Part shown: positions 1-6,838 of the stretch, piece by piece
How the letters are laid out: each line of letters starts with the position of its first letter
Position numbering within the stretch: position 1 is the stretch's first letter
DNA from: Desulfovibrio sp.
GTDB lineage: Bacteria > Desulfobacterota > Desulfovibrionia > Desulfovibrionales > Desulfovibrionaceae
NCBI GenBank assembly: GCA_031275955.1
Contig: JAISNZ010000012.1
Coordinates: 1-24,991 of the forward strand
Reading direction: 5' to 3'
DNA: 24,991 nt
The notes under the pieces: generated by a model
Told to the model about the DNA's origin: nothing
What the model saw: only the letters and a program-made list of their open reading frames with translations
The model's database searches: none
Program-made: the position numbers and the translations under genes

Positions 1-2
1 AA

Positions 3-83
3 CCTGCAATAGAGCAAGGCGTACAACGCCGATGGACTGATGAGGACCGAAAGCGCGTAAACCATCAGGACGCTGCCTCGTAA
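3..83 (+). CDS. 3' end of an unrecognised protein (partial)
   Basis: The third forward frame is open from the window edge to a TAA at 81-83. It encodes a charged C-terminal tail of 26 residues that includes QRRWTDEDRKR. The composition looks like real protein and the codons resemble those of the neighbours. I do not recognise the family. The gene points toward the tRNA-like element and the tRNA-Ser, so it could belong to an integrated element, but this tail alone cannot show that. Confidence 0.4.
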   Translation, partial: PAIEQGVQRRWTDEDRKRVNHQDAAS

Positions 84-311
84 GGCTGACGCCGTATATA
101 TGCGTGCATCCGAACAAAATCCCAAACTCCTTTTTCCTTGACCTCAGGGCGGGGCCATATATGCGCTTTTTGATTTAAGCTCGGATTACAGGATTCATGG
201 CCGTCATATTTGCAGACAGACATAGATTTAAGCCCTGGAGATTGCGGCCCTTTATTTGCTCGCTGCACCTTGACTGGAATTTCTTGCTTTTTGCCTTTTC
301 CTGCCGCATAC

Positions 312-402
312 TGTTTCCGGCGGCTGGGCAAGCCGTGTCAGCCTGTGGAGAGACAGTGAGACCTGGGTATCCGGGACGTGGGTTCGAATCCCACAGGAAA
401 CG
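312..402 (+). ncRNA. tRNA-like cloverleaf, degenerate or non-decoding
   Basis: The segment folds on paper into a class II tRNA-like shape. An acceptor-like stem pairs 312-318 with 396-402 (TGTTTCC/GGAAACG). A D-arm-like hairpin pairs 321-324 with 332-335. A central hairpin is CTGT 343-346/ACAG 353-356. A variable-arm-like hairpin is CCTGG 362-366/CCGGG 371-375. A textbook T arm, GTGGG-TTCGAAT-CCCAC, lies at 378-394. The central hairpin has a six-base loop and no recognisable anticodon, an unpaired A (395) sits between T arm and acceptor, and CCA is not encoded. Parts (CTGGGCAAGC, then GGACGTGGGTTC) recall the 3' tRNA-like end of tmRNA, but no tag-peptide reading frame lies upstream. It may be a tmRNA or tRNA remnant, an attachment-site relic or a non-decoding tRNA-like RNA. 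Confidence 0.35.
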
Positions 403-413
403 CGTAATAGGAA

Positions 414-491
414 GCGGACCAATACGGACAGTAAAACCCCGTAAAAGCAAAGTCCGCGTAGGCCTTGCGGACCTATGCGGACTTATGCGGA
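414..491. repeat. Cluster of CGGAC repeats beside the tRNA-Ser 3' end
   Basis: Short copies of a (T/A)GCGGAC-type word occur at 414-420, 423-429, 466-473, 475-482 and 485-491, with one inverted copy (GTCCGCG) at 452-458. They end about ten bases from the CCA end of the minus-strand tRNA-Ser. Clusters of short repeats at a tRNA 3' end are typical of integrase arm-type binding sites at attachment regions. That reading is an inference, because no integrase gene is visible in the window at this edge. Confidence 0.4.
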
Positions 492-499
492 AATTGTTC

Positions 500-593
500 T
501 GGCGGAGAGGGAGGGATTCGAACCCTCGATACAGGTTGTCCCCGTATACTCGCTTAGCAGGCGAGCTCCTTCGGCCGGCTCGGACACCTCTCC
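500..593 (-). tRNA. tRNA-Ser(GCU)
   Basis: The minus strand gives a complete class II tRNA. The acceptor stem GGAGAGG (587-593) pairs with CCTCTCC (504-510). The anticodon arm is CTCGC-CTGCTAA-GCGAG with anticodon GCU at 556-558. It has a long variable arm, a T arm GAGGG-TTCGAAT-CCCTC, discriminator G and an encoded CCA at 500-502. The long variable arm and anticodon identify a serine tRNA that reads AGC and AGU codons. Its 3' end faces the CGGAC repeat cluster, making it a plausible integration target. Confidence 0.95.
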
Positions 594-610
594 GTTTGGT
601 TGGCGTTGCG

Positions 611-658
611 CTGACGGCTACAGCTACAGCTACACTGACGGCTACAGCTACAGCCGTT
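611..658. repeat. 24-bp tandem repeat, about two copies
   Basis: The unit starting CTGACGGCTACAGCTACAG occurs at 611-629 and again at 635-653, a period of 24 bases. Inside each unit a six-base GCTACA word is itself repeated. The repeat lies 18 bases upstream of the 5' end of the minus-strand tRNA-Ser, where its promoter should be. Slippage during replication is the simplest origin. Confidence 0.7.
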
Positions 659-907
659 TCGCGTTTGGCGGGAAAAGTTGGGTAAGTGCTTTTGTAGAGC
701 AGGGGAGAGGGGATGTCAAGTTCCGCCTGATCTGCACTTTGACGCTTGAGAGTGTCGCTTGACGGCGGGCAAAGACACCTGCGCCAATCTCGCGGGTGTT
801 GCAAAGCAAAGCACCGCCGGAGCATTTTTTCCGAGTAGACAATGTAAATGCGAAAATGCCCCAGACTGAAAAATCCTTCACGGAAAACCCAATGGTTCAC
901 ATAGCCC

Positions 908-940
908 TCCGCTCCGGCCCCCGAAGAGCGGACTGTTTTT
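908..940 (+). terminator. Possible intrinsic terminator or leader attenuator
   Basis: TCCGCTC (908-914) pairs with GAGCGGA (926-932), leaving an 11-base loop, and is followed by CTGTTTTT. The shape is that of a rho-independent terminator. No coding gene lies upstream on this strand after base 83, so it would act on an untranslated leader of the thioesterase gene or on an unseen small RNA. Confidence 0.35.
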
Positions 941-973
941 CCGTTTCCCGCCAAAAACCTGTACGGAGTCTTC

Positions 974-1402
974 ATGCCCGCATCCTACCTTACAGCCGTG
1001 CAAAAAGAGGATCAGGAAGTCAACCCCCTGTTCCGCTTCTTCGGCGCCCGTCTCGCCCAGGCGAAAAATGGCCAGGCCACCCTCGTTCTGCCTGTCTCCC
1101 TCTCCCTCTGCCAGGGAGGAGGACTGCTGGCCGGCGGCATCATGGCTACCATCGCGGATGAAGCCATGGCCCACGCCCTGATGAGCGTTCTTGAGCCGCA
1201 TCAGAACTGCGTCACAGTGGAGATGAATATCCGCTACCTGCGCGCCGCCCATCCTGAAAACGTCTCCGTCCTGACCGCAACGGCCAGGGTGGTGAAAAAG
1301 GGCGCGCACATGGCGGCCATGTCCGCGGATATCCTGGACGACCAGAATCACCTTCTGGCTGTCGCCGGAGCGACCTTTTCCGTCCTGATCCCGCCGCGAT
1401 AG
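974..1402 (+). CDS. PaaI-type hotdog-fold thioesterase
   Basis: Encodes 142 residues, the usual length for a single-hotdog acyl-CoA thioesterase of the PaaI/YbgC-like superfamily, which hydrolyses acyl-CoA thioesters in the cytoplasm as a tetramer. The signature helix reads LLAGGIMATIADEAMAHA (about 52-69), with the GG pair at 54-55 and D62/E63 where PaaI enzymes carry the catalytic acid. The histidine that usually precedes GG is an alanine here, so activity or specificity may differ. The strand NIRYLRAA near residue 87 is also typical. GGAG at 965-968 sits five bases before the ATG and supports this start. The gene stands alone; the next gene converges on it. The substrate cannot be predicted. 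Confidence 0.85.
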   Translation: MPASYLTAVQKEDQEVNPLFRFFGARLAQAKNGQATLVLPVSLSLCQGGGLLAGGIMATIADEAMAHALMSVLEPHQNCVTVEMNIRYLRAAHPENVSVLTATARVVKKGAHMAAMSADILDDQNHLLAVAGATFSVLIPPR

Positions 1403-1469
1403 CGCAGGTTCGCTTTGAAGGAAAGGCTGACGTCTTCCTTTGGGGAAGCTTTGTCACCCAGGGCATTTC

Positions 1470-1500
1470 AACTTTGAGATTACCCATCAAGTTTTCTTTT
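1470..1500 (+). terminator. Weak terminator candidate after the thioesterase gene
   Basis: AACTT (1470-1474) pairs with AAGTT (1489-1493) around a loop of about 14 bases and runs into TTCTTTT. The stem is short and AT-rich, so it is only a weak candidate for ending the 974-1402 transcript. Confidence 0.3.
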
Positions 1501-1522
1501 AATTACGCCCACCCCGGCAAGT

Positions 1523-1558
1523 ATGCCAACGGGAACCCTCACAAGGGGTTCATGGCAT
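1523..1558. repeat. Interrupted inverted repeat between convergent genes
   Basis: ATGCCA (1523-1528) pairs with TGGCAT (1553-1558). Inside it GAACCC (1533-1538) pairs with GGGTTC (1546-1551) around a seven-base loop, with an asymmetric internal bulge. There is no T tract on either side. It lies between the thioesterase and the convergent acyltransferase gene and could act as a transcript 3'-end stabiliser. Confidence 0.5.
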
Positions 1559-1565
1559 CCTCTGC

Positions 1566-1587
1566 AAAATTCGGGCGAAGCCCCGAT
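1566..1587 (-). terminator. Intrinsic terminator of the OlsF-like gene
   Basis: Read on the minus strand, TCGGG (1582-1586) and CCCGA (1571-1575) form a five-pair stem with loop GCTTCG, followed by ATTTTGC. It begins only a few bases after the stop codon of the acyltransferase gene and fits a rho-independent terminator. Confidence 0.55.
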
Positions 1588-1590
1588 GCG

Positions 1591-3486
1591 TCAGCGCTTC
1601 CCGGCCGGATCTTCCATCCCCTTCCAGCGGGAAAGGAAACGCGCGGCCCCTTCCGGGGTCATATAGCGTTCCAGCATACCGCGGGGAGAATCCACAAGAT
1701 CCATCAGCAGAAAGGCGTCAAGGGTATTAAACGTGGTATCCAGATGGAAGGCGCCGATTTTTCCACCCAACTTCAAATAATGCTTAAAGAGAATGGGCAG
1801 CCCCCTTCCCCCTTCAATATCGCGGACAAGGGCGACAAGGACATTGTATCCCACGGAGTCCGGCAGAGGAATGCCGGTGGAGGCGCGCAGGAGGCGGTCC
1901 GGAAGCATGCGGCCCCGGACCATGGAGGAAAGTTCCGTGCTGCCGCATTGTTCCTGCAGATATTCCACAACCGTGCGCAAGGAGGCGGGAGTGTAATCAA
2001 GGCTGAGACTGACAGGCCCGAACAGACAGTGGATTTCATCGTGGCGCAGCAGAAATCGGCCGATGCCTTTCCAGAGAAGCATCAACGGGGAGTATTCCCG
2101 CTGATAATGGGGATGAATGACGGCCCGGCCCAGTTCCAGGGCATCACTGTATCGCCGGAAAAATTCCTTGTTGATCCGGAAAAGCGAGGCCGTATACAAA
2201 CCCTCTTCGCCCTTTTCCGCCAAAATTTCCTGAACCTTGCCCAGCCGGTAAGCTCCGGCGAGGCGTTTGTCCTTTTCGTTCCACAAGAGAAGATGGTGGT
2301 ATTGTTCATCATAGATGTCCAGATCCCGCGACTTGCCCGAGCCTTCTCCCACCAGGCGGAAAGTGAACTCCCGCAGGTAGCCGAGTTCTTCCATGAGCAA
2401 GGGGGATTGAGAAGCGCGGACGGTGTAGATGGCGTAGTCGCCTTCGCGCAGAAGCAGACATTCCTGGGGAAGATCGAGGAAGGCCCGCGCCACCTGATCC
2501 TGGGCATGGGGTTCCGCCACAGGTTCCATGGGCCGGGGAACCTGGGCAGGCACGGAGGCGGCGCCCAGGGCGTAACAACGCATGCGCATATAGGAAGTGG
2601 CGGCTTCGGCGCTGCCCAAAAGCCGGAAGGTGCCGGCCTCAATGGGTCGGCCGACCTTCATGTCCAGGGAACCACCCATGCGTTTCTGCATTTCCCGCGG
2701 CAAAAGAAGCGTCCGCAGCATGGGGTGAATCGCGCCCATCAGATTGAAACCAAAACTGTTGCAGCCCTTGAAGAAAACCGGCAACACAGTGGCTCCGTAC
2801 CGCATGGCGAACCTTGCCGCCGTTAATTGCCAGGGCGGATCCACGATGCCCTTGCCCTTCTGCCAATGGGAAACCGTGCCGGAAGGAAAAAAGAAGACCG
2901 CTCCTCCCTGCTGCAAATGGGTCGCCGCCAGACGCAAGGAGGCCATATTCCGGGAGGCGGCCTTGGGGGAGAGAACATCCAGGGGCAGACAGGCCGGCCG
3001 CAGGGCGCCAAAAATGCCCAGAGCCATATTGACCAGAAGCTTGAGATCCGGCCGGAGAGGCAGGAGAGCGGCCAGCAAAGCCACCCCGTCCAGACCGCCG
3101 AAGGGATGATTGCCGACGATCACCAGAGGACCGTCAGGGGGAATTTTCGAGGCCAGATCCTCTTCCACTGACAGTTGCGCATTGAGGGCCTGCAGGGTGG
3201 CGACGGCAAAACCCTGAGCGGTCAGACCCGGCGGGATGGAGCGGAAAATGGCAAGCAGGCGGTTGATTTTCAGAAGGCGGGCAAGGGCATGGGCCAGAAA
3301 CGGGGGCAAAGAGGAAATGAATTCCGGCGCAAAACGCATGTCCAGCAGGGGGGATTGCGGTCCCGGTTCCATCCAGGCGGCAAGGGAGGCCAGGGCGGCG
3401 CCCTTTTCCCCTTCCGCCGCGGCAGGACCGGGAGTGCCGGCGCACAGGTCAGAATCCACGGGGGCGGCATGGTCGGCGGGAGACAT
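1591..3486 (-). CDS. olsF: Bifunctional acyltransferase, OlsF-like (ornithine lipid synthesis)
   Basis: Encodes 631 residues with two acyltransferase regions. The N-terminal half (about 110-330) is a PlsC/lysophospholipid acyltransferase domain: the acceptor motif NHPFGGLD is at 126-133 with H127 as likely base, and FFFPSGTVS is near 198-206. The C-terminal half (about 350-610) is a GNAT-like domain of the OlsB/hemolysin type, with ALELGRAVIHPHYQ as its signature. In OlsF proteins the GNAT half N-acylates ornithine with a 3-hydroxyacyl group and the PlsC half O-acylates the product, giving a phosphorus-free membrane lipid. The start at 3486 is preferred over an upstream in-frame ATG because AAGGAGG lies seven bases before it. 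A putative promoter and an inverted repeat lie just upstream. The function is inferred from domain order; glycine or other aminoacyl lipids are alternatives. Confidence 0.75.
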   Translation of the reverse strand: MSPADHAAPVDSDLCAGTPGPAAAEGEKGAALASLAAWMEPGPQSPLLDMRFAPEFISSLPPFLAHALARLLKINRLLAIFRSIPPGLTAQGFAVATLQALNAQLSVEEDLASKIPPDGPLVIVGNHPFGGLDGVALLAALLPLRPDLKLLVNMALGIFGALRPACLPLDVLSPKAASRNMASLRLAATHLQQGGAVFFFPSGTVSHWQKGKGIVDPPWQLTAARFAMRYGATVLPVFFKGCNSFGFNLMGAIHPMLRTLLLPREMQKRMGGSLDMKVGRPIEAGTFRLLGSAEAATSYMRMRCYALGAASVPAQVPRPMEPVAEPHAQDQVARAFLDLPQECLLLREGDYAIYTVRASQSPLLMEELGYLREFTFRLVGEGSGKSRDLDIYDEQYHHLLLWNEKDKRLAGAYRLGKVQEILAEKGEEGLYTASLFRINKEFFRRYSDALELGRAVIHPHYQREYSPLMLLWKGIGRFLLRHDEIHCLFGPVSLSLDYTPASLRTVVEYLQEQCGSTELSSMVRGRMLPDRLLRASTGIPLPDSVGYNVLVALVRDIEGGRGLPILFKHYLKLGGKIGAFHLDTTFNTLDAFLLMDLVDSPRGMLERYMTPEGAARFLSRWKGMEDPAGKR

Positions 3487-3533
3487 GCTTTTCCTCCTTG
3501 TTCGGATTCGAAGGCTACCTCGGTACGCCTGGC

Positions 3534-3566
3534 GCGACACTCAAAAAATATGCGAAAACGTGTCGC
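3534..3566 (-). promoter_or_regulatory. Inverted repeat at the expected start of olsF transcription
   Basis: GCGACAC (3534-3540) and GTGTCGC (3560-3566) form perfect seven-base arms around a 19-base AT-rich centre. The repeat lies directly downstream of a putative -10 element and about 48 bases upstream of the olsF start codon. It could be an operator or a 5'-leader hairpin. Confidence 0.45.
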
Positions 3567-3567
3567 T

Positions 3568-3596
3568 TTTGTATCCTGTCTCAAAAAAAATCACAA
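3568..3596 (-). promoter_or_regulatory. Putative sigma-70 promoter of olsF
   Basis: On the minus strand TTGTGA (3591-3596) and TACAAA (3568-3573) are separated by 17 bases that include a run of eight T residues. Each hexamer matches consensus at four of six positions. The T run follows a weak CAGC/GCTG stem just after hgdB, so the same bases may help end the hgd transcript. Confidence 0.4.
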
Positions 3597-3623
3597 CCAG
3601 CCGCGCCTCCCAGCTGTCTTTTT

Positions 3624-4745
3624 TCAGCCCAAAATTTCGCCGAGTGTCTGAATGCGGGTTTTAACCTGTTCAAAGCTGGCGGCTTCCTGGTCAATCTCGA
3701 TTATGATATTGCGAATCCCGGCTTTTTCCAACTGCGGCAGGTAGATGGGGTAATCCCACTCTTCAGGGTCGCAGAACTTCATCATGCAGATAATCACAGC
3801 ATCCGCTCCATATTTCCTGGCGGTGTCCACAAGCATCCGGCCGCGCGGCTTCAGGGGATCCACGGCAAGGCTGCAACCATCAAAGTCCTGCCACTGCCTG
3901 GCCAGCCGGGTCAGGGGATCCGGGCCATCCGGCACATCAGTGCGGAACTGGCGGGATTCCTGGGCCAGATCATCGGCGGCAACGGCAAAGCCGTTCTGCT
4001 CGAGAATTTCAAGCAGGGAGTCGGGTTCGGCCATGATGCCGGTAAGCACGACCTTCCTGCCGTTCCAAGGCTTGGCTGGCTGCTTGTTGATTTCCGCAAT
4101 CAGCTCCCTGACCAGGGCTGAGTGCCGCGACTTTTCCATGAAGAAGCGCGCCTTGATCACGGCATGACGCTTCACCGGGTTGATGACCTGCGGATAGGCG
4201 CAGGCCAGATCGCAAAACTCGCGCATGATCCGGCGGTTTTCATTGTAAACATTGATGCTGTTTTCCAGGGCGGCACCGCTGATGGTCACGCCCAGCATGG
4301 CTTCCAGACGCTTTTTGAGCAGCGTGTATTCTTCCGCCAGAAAGGGAACGGCAGCGGCAATTTTTCTGTTCTGCGGCTGGGTGAAAACCACGGAAGGCGC
4401 CTTGCCTTTCCACTTCTGGCTCATACATTTCAGGGTGTCGCAGGGCACGGAGAAGACCACGCCGTCCAGCATATCGTACGCGCCTTCCAGTTCCAGTTCC
4501 ATGACAGACTGCATGATGGAGCAGGTGAAGGGCGGAAGATGCGCGCGGGCCCTGGAGATGGTCTTCCGGCCACCCCACATGCCCACGGGCAGATAGCCGG
4601 CGGCATGGACCATTTCTTCAGGGGAGTAAACAGGCATAATGCCCACAGCGCCCTTGCCCGTGGCTTCCCTGTGCTTCTCCACGGCCTTTCCGGGATCTGC
4701 GGATACAGCTTGCAGCGCGCTTATGATTTCATCTATGCGGCTCAT
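3624..4745 (-). CDS. hgdB: (R)-2-hydroxyacyl-CoA dehydratase, beta subunit
   Basis: Encodes 373 residues of the HgdB/FldC/LcdB family, the usual subunit length. With HgdA it forms the cytoplasmic dehydratase that removes water from (R)-2-hydroxyacyl-CoA through a ketyl radical. Conserved cysteines that can hold a [4Fe-4S] cluster are C75 (FTCSI), C102 or C107, and C325 in MMKFCDPEEWDYP, a signature close to the (R)-2-hydroxyglutaryl-CoA dehydratase beta subunit. It is the last gene of the operon. The start is supported by AAAGGAG eight bases upstream, and 12 bases separate it from hgdA. The 2-hydroxyglutaryl-CoA assignment is the best guess; lactoyl-, phenyllactyl- or 2-hydroxyisocaproyl-CoA remain possible. 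Confidence 0.9.
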   Translation of the reverse strand: MSRIDEIISALQAVSADPGKAVEKHREATGKGAVGIMPVYSPEEMVHAAGYLPVGMWGGRKTISRARAHLPPFTCSIMQSVMELELEGAYDMLDGVVFSVPCDTLKCMSQKWKGKAPSVVFTQPQNRKIAAAVPFLAEEYTLLKKRLEAMLGVTISGAALENSINVYNENRRIMREFCDLACAYPQVINPVKRHAVIKARFFMEKSRHSALVRELIAEINKQPAKPWNGRKVVLTGIMAEPDSLLEILEQNGFAVAADDLAQESRQFRTDVPDGPDPLTRLARQWQDFDGCSLAVDPLKPRGRMLVDTARKYGADAVIICMMKFCDPEEWDYPIYLPQLEKAGIRNIIIEIDQEAASFEQVKTRIQTLGEILG

Positions 4746-4757
4746 GGCTATGCTCCT

Positions 4758-5999
4758 TTACCTATCCATCATTTCCACCAACGATTGCACGCGGGTGTCG
4801 AACTGGGCCGGGGCAAAATTGCGCGGATCGGTCTGGTCGCCGTCAAAAGCCACATAGGGCACCTTCAGCTTCTTGCGCACGAGTTCGGCCGTGTCATAGT
4901 TCAAAAGGGACATAAGCTTGCAGCTTCTGTTCATGTGGGCCAGGAGGCCGTCACATTTGCCGCTTCTGACCACTTCGGTCAATACTTCGGCCCGGTATTC
5001 CAGGCAACAGTTGATGTATACCCTGGTGTATGCCTCGCCCATGGACTTGAGATCGCCGGGCGTATAGCGCAGGCTCCACATGCCGGGATAGGCGGAACCG
5101 GTCATCAGGGAGCCCATGTTCCTGAGCGACTTGAAGGTATGCCCAAGATAGGTCCAAACAGCAATGCCTTCCCAGGTGACGCGGCTTTTTTCGTTGTCGC
5201 CGAAGGCGTATTTGCCGTTTTTCAGGTTTTCTTCCAGTTCATCGGCAAACTTCCTGAAGGTAATTTCCGCATAGTCTCTGGATCTGGCTGTAACAATCAG
5301 CGCCATGAAGTTGAACAGGTCAAAACCGTTCAAGGGCGAGGGCTTGTGCGCCAGCATGGAGGCCACGCGGTCCCACTGTTCCACGGAACGCTGGGTCTGC
5401 TTCTGGGCTTCCAGGAATTTTTCCTCGTCAAAGGGACGGCCGCAAATTTTTTCCAACCGCTTTTTGGCGTACTCAAACTGCGCGGCCAGGTATTCCTTGG
5501 CATATTCGGGAACAGGCATGGTATGGTTAAAGGGCACGTCGATGATAATACAGGGAATATTCAGTTCGGCGGCCAGGTTTTCATACCATTTGAGCAGTGT
5601 ATTGCAGATATTGTTGCAGGTAATGACCAGATCCGGCAGCGGAGGCGTGGCCGCCGGGAAGTCCTGAAGAGCTTCCGGCCTTTCCCCGGTCATAGCCTGG
5701 CGCTTCAACAGTTCCATATAGCCCATATTCACACGGCCGTAGGAACAGGTATCTCTGTTATAGCCTTTCTGATCCGCTATTTCGAGGAGGGGCAGGGAGC
5801 CCTTGCGCGCGCCGATGGCGGCGGAGTGGTTTTCCGGGTACACCATGGCAATATCCATGGCCACGCAGAGCTCCGGCGGCGCGACAGAGGCGGACCAACA
5901 GACCAGACCGCCGTTCTTTTTGACCTCAGTGGCTTCGTCCTCAAGCCTGGCTGAAAAGTGCGCCAGCAGTTCCCTGGCGCTCATGTCTTCCGTACTCAT
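4758..5999 (-). CDS. hgdA: (R)-2-hydroxyacyl-CoA dehydratase, alpha subunit
   Basis: Encodes 413 residues of the HgdA/FldB family. Candidate cluster ligands are C85 (DTCSYGRVNMG), C128 or C132 (CNNICN) and C360 (HMNRSCK). The C-terminal FDGDQTDPRNFAPAQF block is characteristic of 2-hydroxyglutaryl-CoA dehydratase alpha subunits. HgdC injects one high-energy electron into this component to start the radical dehydration. The start at 5999 has GAGGG seven bases upstream, which forces a 59-base overlap with the 3' end of hgdC, unusually long for coupled genes. It is oxygen-sensitive in known relatives, so an anaerobe is expected. Confidence 0.9.
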   Translation of the reverse strand: MSTEDMSARELLAHFSARLEDEATEVKKNGGLVCWSASVAPPELCVAMDIAMVYPENHSAAIGARKGSLPLLEIADQKGYNRDTCSYGRVNMGYMELLKRQAMTGERPEALQDFPAATPPLPDLVITCNNICNTLLKWYENLAAELNIPCIIIDVPFNHTMPVPEYAKEYLAAQFEYAKKRLEKICGRPFDEEKFLEAQKQTQRSVEQWDRVASMLAHKPSPLNGFDLFNFMALIVTARSRDYAEITFRKFADELEENLKNGKYAFGDNEKSRVTWEGIAVWTYLGHTFKSLRNMGSLMTGSAYPGMWSLRYTPGDLKSMGEAYTRVYINCCLEYRAEVLTEVVRSGKCDGLLAHMNRSCKLMSLLNYDTAELVRKKLKVPYVAFDGDQTDPRNFAPAQFDTRVQSLVEMMDR

Positions 6000-6786
6000 T
6001 GTATTCCCTCGACTTTTTCAGGTCTTCAAAGGCGATCAGGGCCGCGCCCAGAGCTCCAGTCAATTGCGGAGCCGGGGCAACTGTAATCCTGCAGCCCAGT
6101 TCCTTTTCAATGGCATCCACAACACCGGCGTTACGCGCAACGCCGCCGCACATGACCACATCGTCCTTCACATCCGCGCGGTAGGCCAGGGCGCAAGACT
6201 TGCTGGCCACGGACCGGTGTACGCCGGCAATAATGTCGTCCTTGAGCGCTCCCATGGAAAGCAGAGAAATAACTTCCGATTCGGCAAACACCGCGCAGGT
6301 GCTGCTGACGCGGGCTGGATTCTCAGACTTGAAATGATGCGCGCCCATTTCATTCAATTCCACTTCCAGCACGCGGGACATGACTTCCAGAAAACGGCCC
6401 GTTCCAGCGGCGCACTTGTCGTTCATGAAGAACTTTTCAATATTGCCGTCCTCATCAAGGGAGATGGCCTTGGCATCCTGCCCACCGATGTCGATGATGG
6501 TCCTGGCGCTGGGACAAACAAAAAAAATCCCCTTGCCATGGCAGGTAATTTCACTGATCTGCCTGTCGGCTTCCTGGACGGAAAAACGCCCGTAGCCAGT
6601 CGCAATAACTCGGTCCATGTCCTCCCGGCTCAGGCCGGAAAGGGCGAAGACCTCTTCCAGAACCCTGCCCGGGCCGGAGGTGCCGGTGCCGGACTGCACA
6701 GCGGCAGCGGCAACGGTTTTTTGTCCGTCTTCCAGGATGACCGCCTTGCTTGATGCTGATCCGATATCTATTCCGAGCGTATACAT
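5941..6786 (-). CDS. hgdC: 2-hydroxyacyl-CoA dehydratase activator (archerase), ASKHA ATPase
   Basis: Encodes 281 residues. The N-terminal phosphate-binding loop GIDIGSASSK (5-14), the second phosphate motif IIDIGGQDAK (97-106) and the adenosine motif VMCGGVARN (211-219) mark an actin-like ATPase. C125 (NDKCAAGTG) and C164 (STCAVFAESE) match the two cysteines that let the homodimer share one [4Fe-4S] cluster. ATP hydrolysis drives electron transfer to the dehydratase. Known activators are about 260 residues; the extra C-terminal tail of roughly 25 residues is encoded mainly where the gene overlaps hgdA. AAGGGG precedes the ATG. Fifty-two bases separate it from the VOC gene upstream. Confidence 0.93.
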   Translation of the reverse strand: MYTLGIDIGSASSKAVILEDGQKTVAAAAVQSGTGTSGPGRVLEEVFALSGLSREDMDRVIATGYGRFSVQEADRQISEITCHGKGIFFVCPSARTIIDIGGQDAKAISLDEDGNIEKFFMNDKCAAGTGRFLEVMSRVLEVELNEMGAHHFKSENPARVSSTCAVFAESEVISLLSMGALKDDIIAGVHRSVASKSCALAYRADVKDDVVMCGGVARNAGVVDAIEKELGCRITVAPAPQLTGALGAALIAFEDLKKSREYNEYGRHERQGTAGALFSQA

Positions 6787-6838
6787 GGATTACCCCTTAT
6801 TTCACATTACGTCGCGCTAAAGCAAAAGGATGCGTCTT

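Larger units (their letters stand above)
594..973. other. Gene-poor spacer between tRNA-Ser and the thioesterase
   Basis: No convincing protein gene is seen in this 380-base stretch; the short open frames are low-complexity shadows. It contains a 24-base tandem repeat just behind the tRNA-Ser 5' end, two TTGACG words (739-744, 759-764) without good -10 partners, and a stem-loop followed by T residues near 908-940. Confidence 0.5.

Noticed and set aside
36..68. CTGATGAG...GAAA with GATGG/CCATC flanks, resembling a hammerhead ribozyme core
   Set aside because: Stem II would have only one or two pairs and stem III cannot form, and the same bases read as a plausible protein C-terminus ending in TAA.
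175..975. 266-codon minus-strand open frame and short plus-strand frames over the first kilobase
   Set aside because: They run through the tRNA-Ser and tRNA-like element and through the tandem repeat, and show no protein-like composition.
1474..2826. 450-codon open frame on the plus strand
   Set aside because: It lies wholly antisense to the OlsF-like gene, its translation is low in recognisable motifs, and such long shadows are common in GC-rich DNA.
4122..5954. 610-codon open frame on the plus strand
   Set aside because: Antisense shadow of hgdB and hgdA, whose cysteine motifs and ribosome binding sites are clear.
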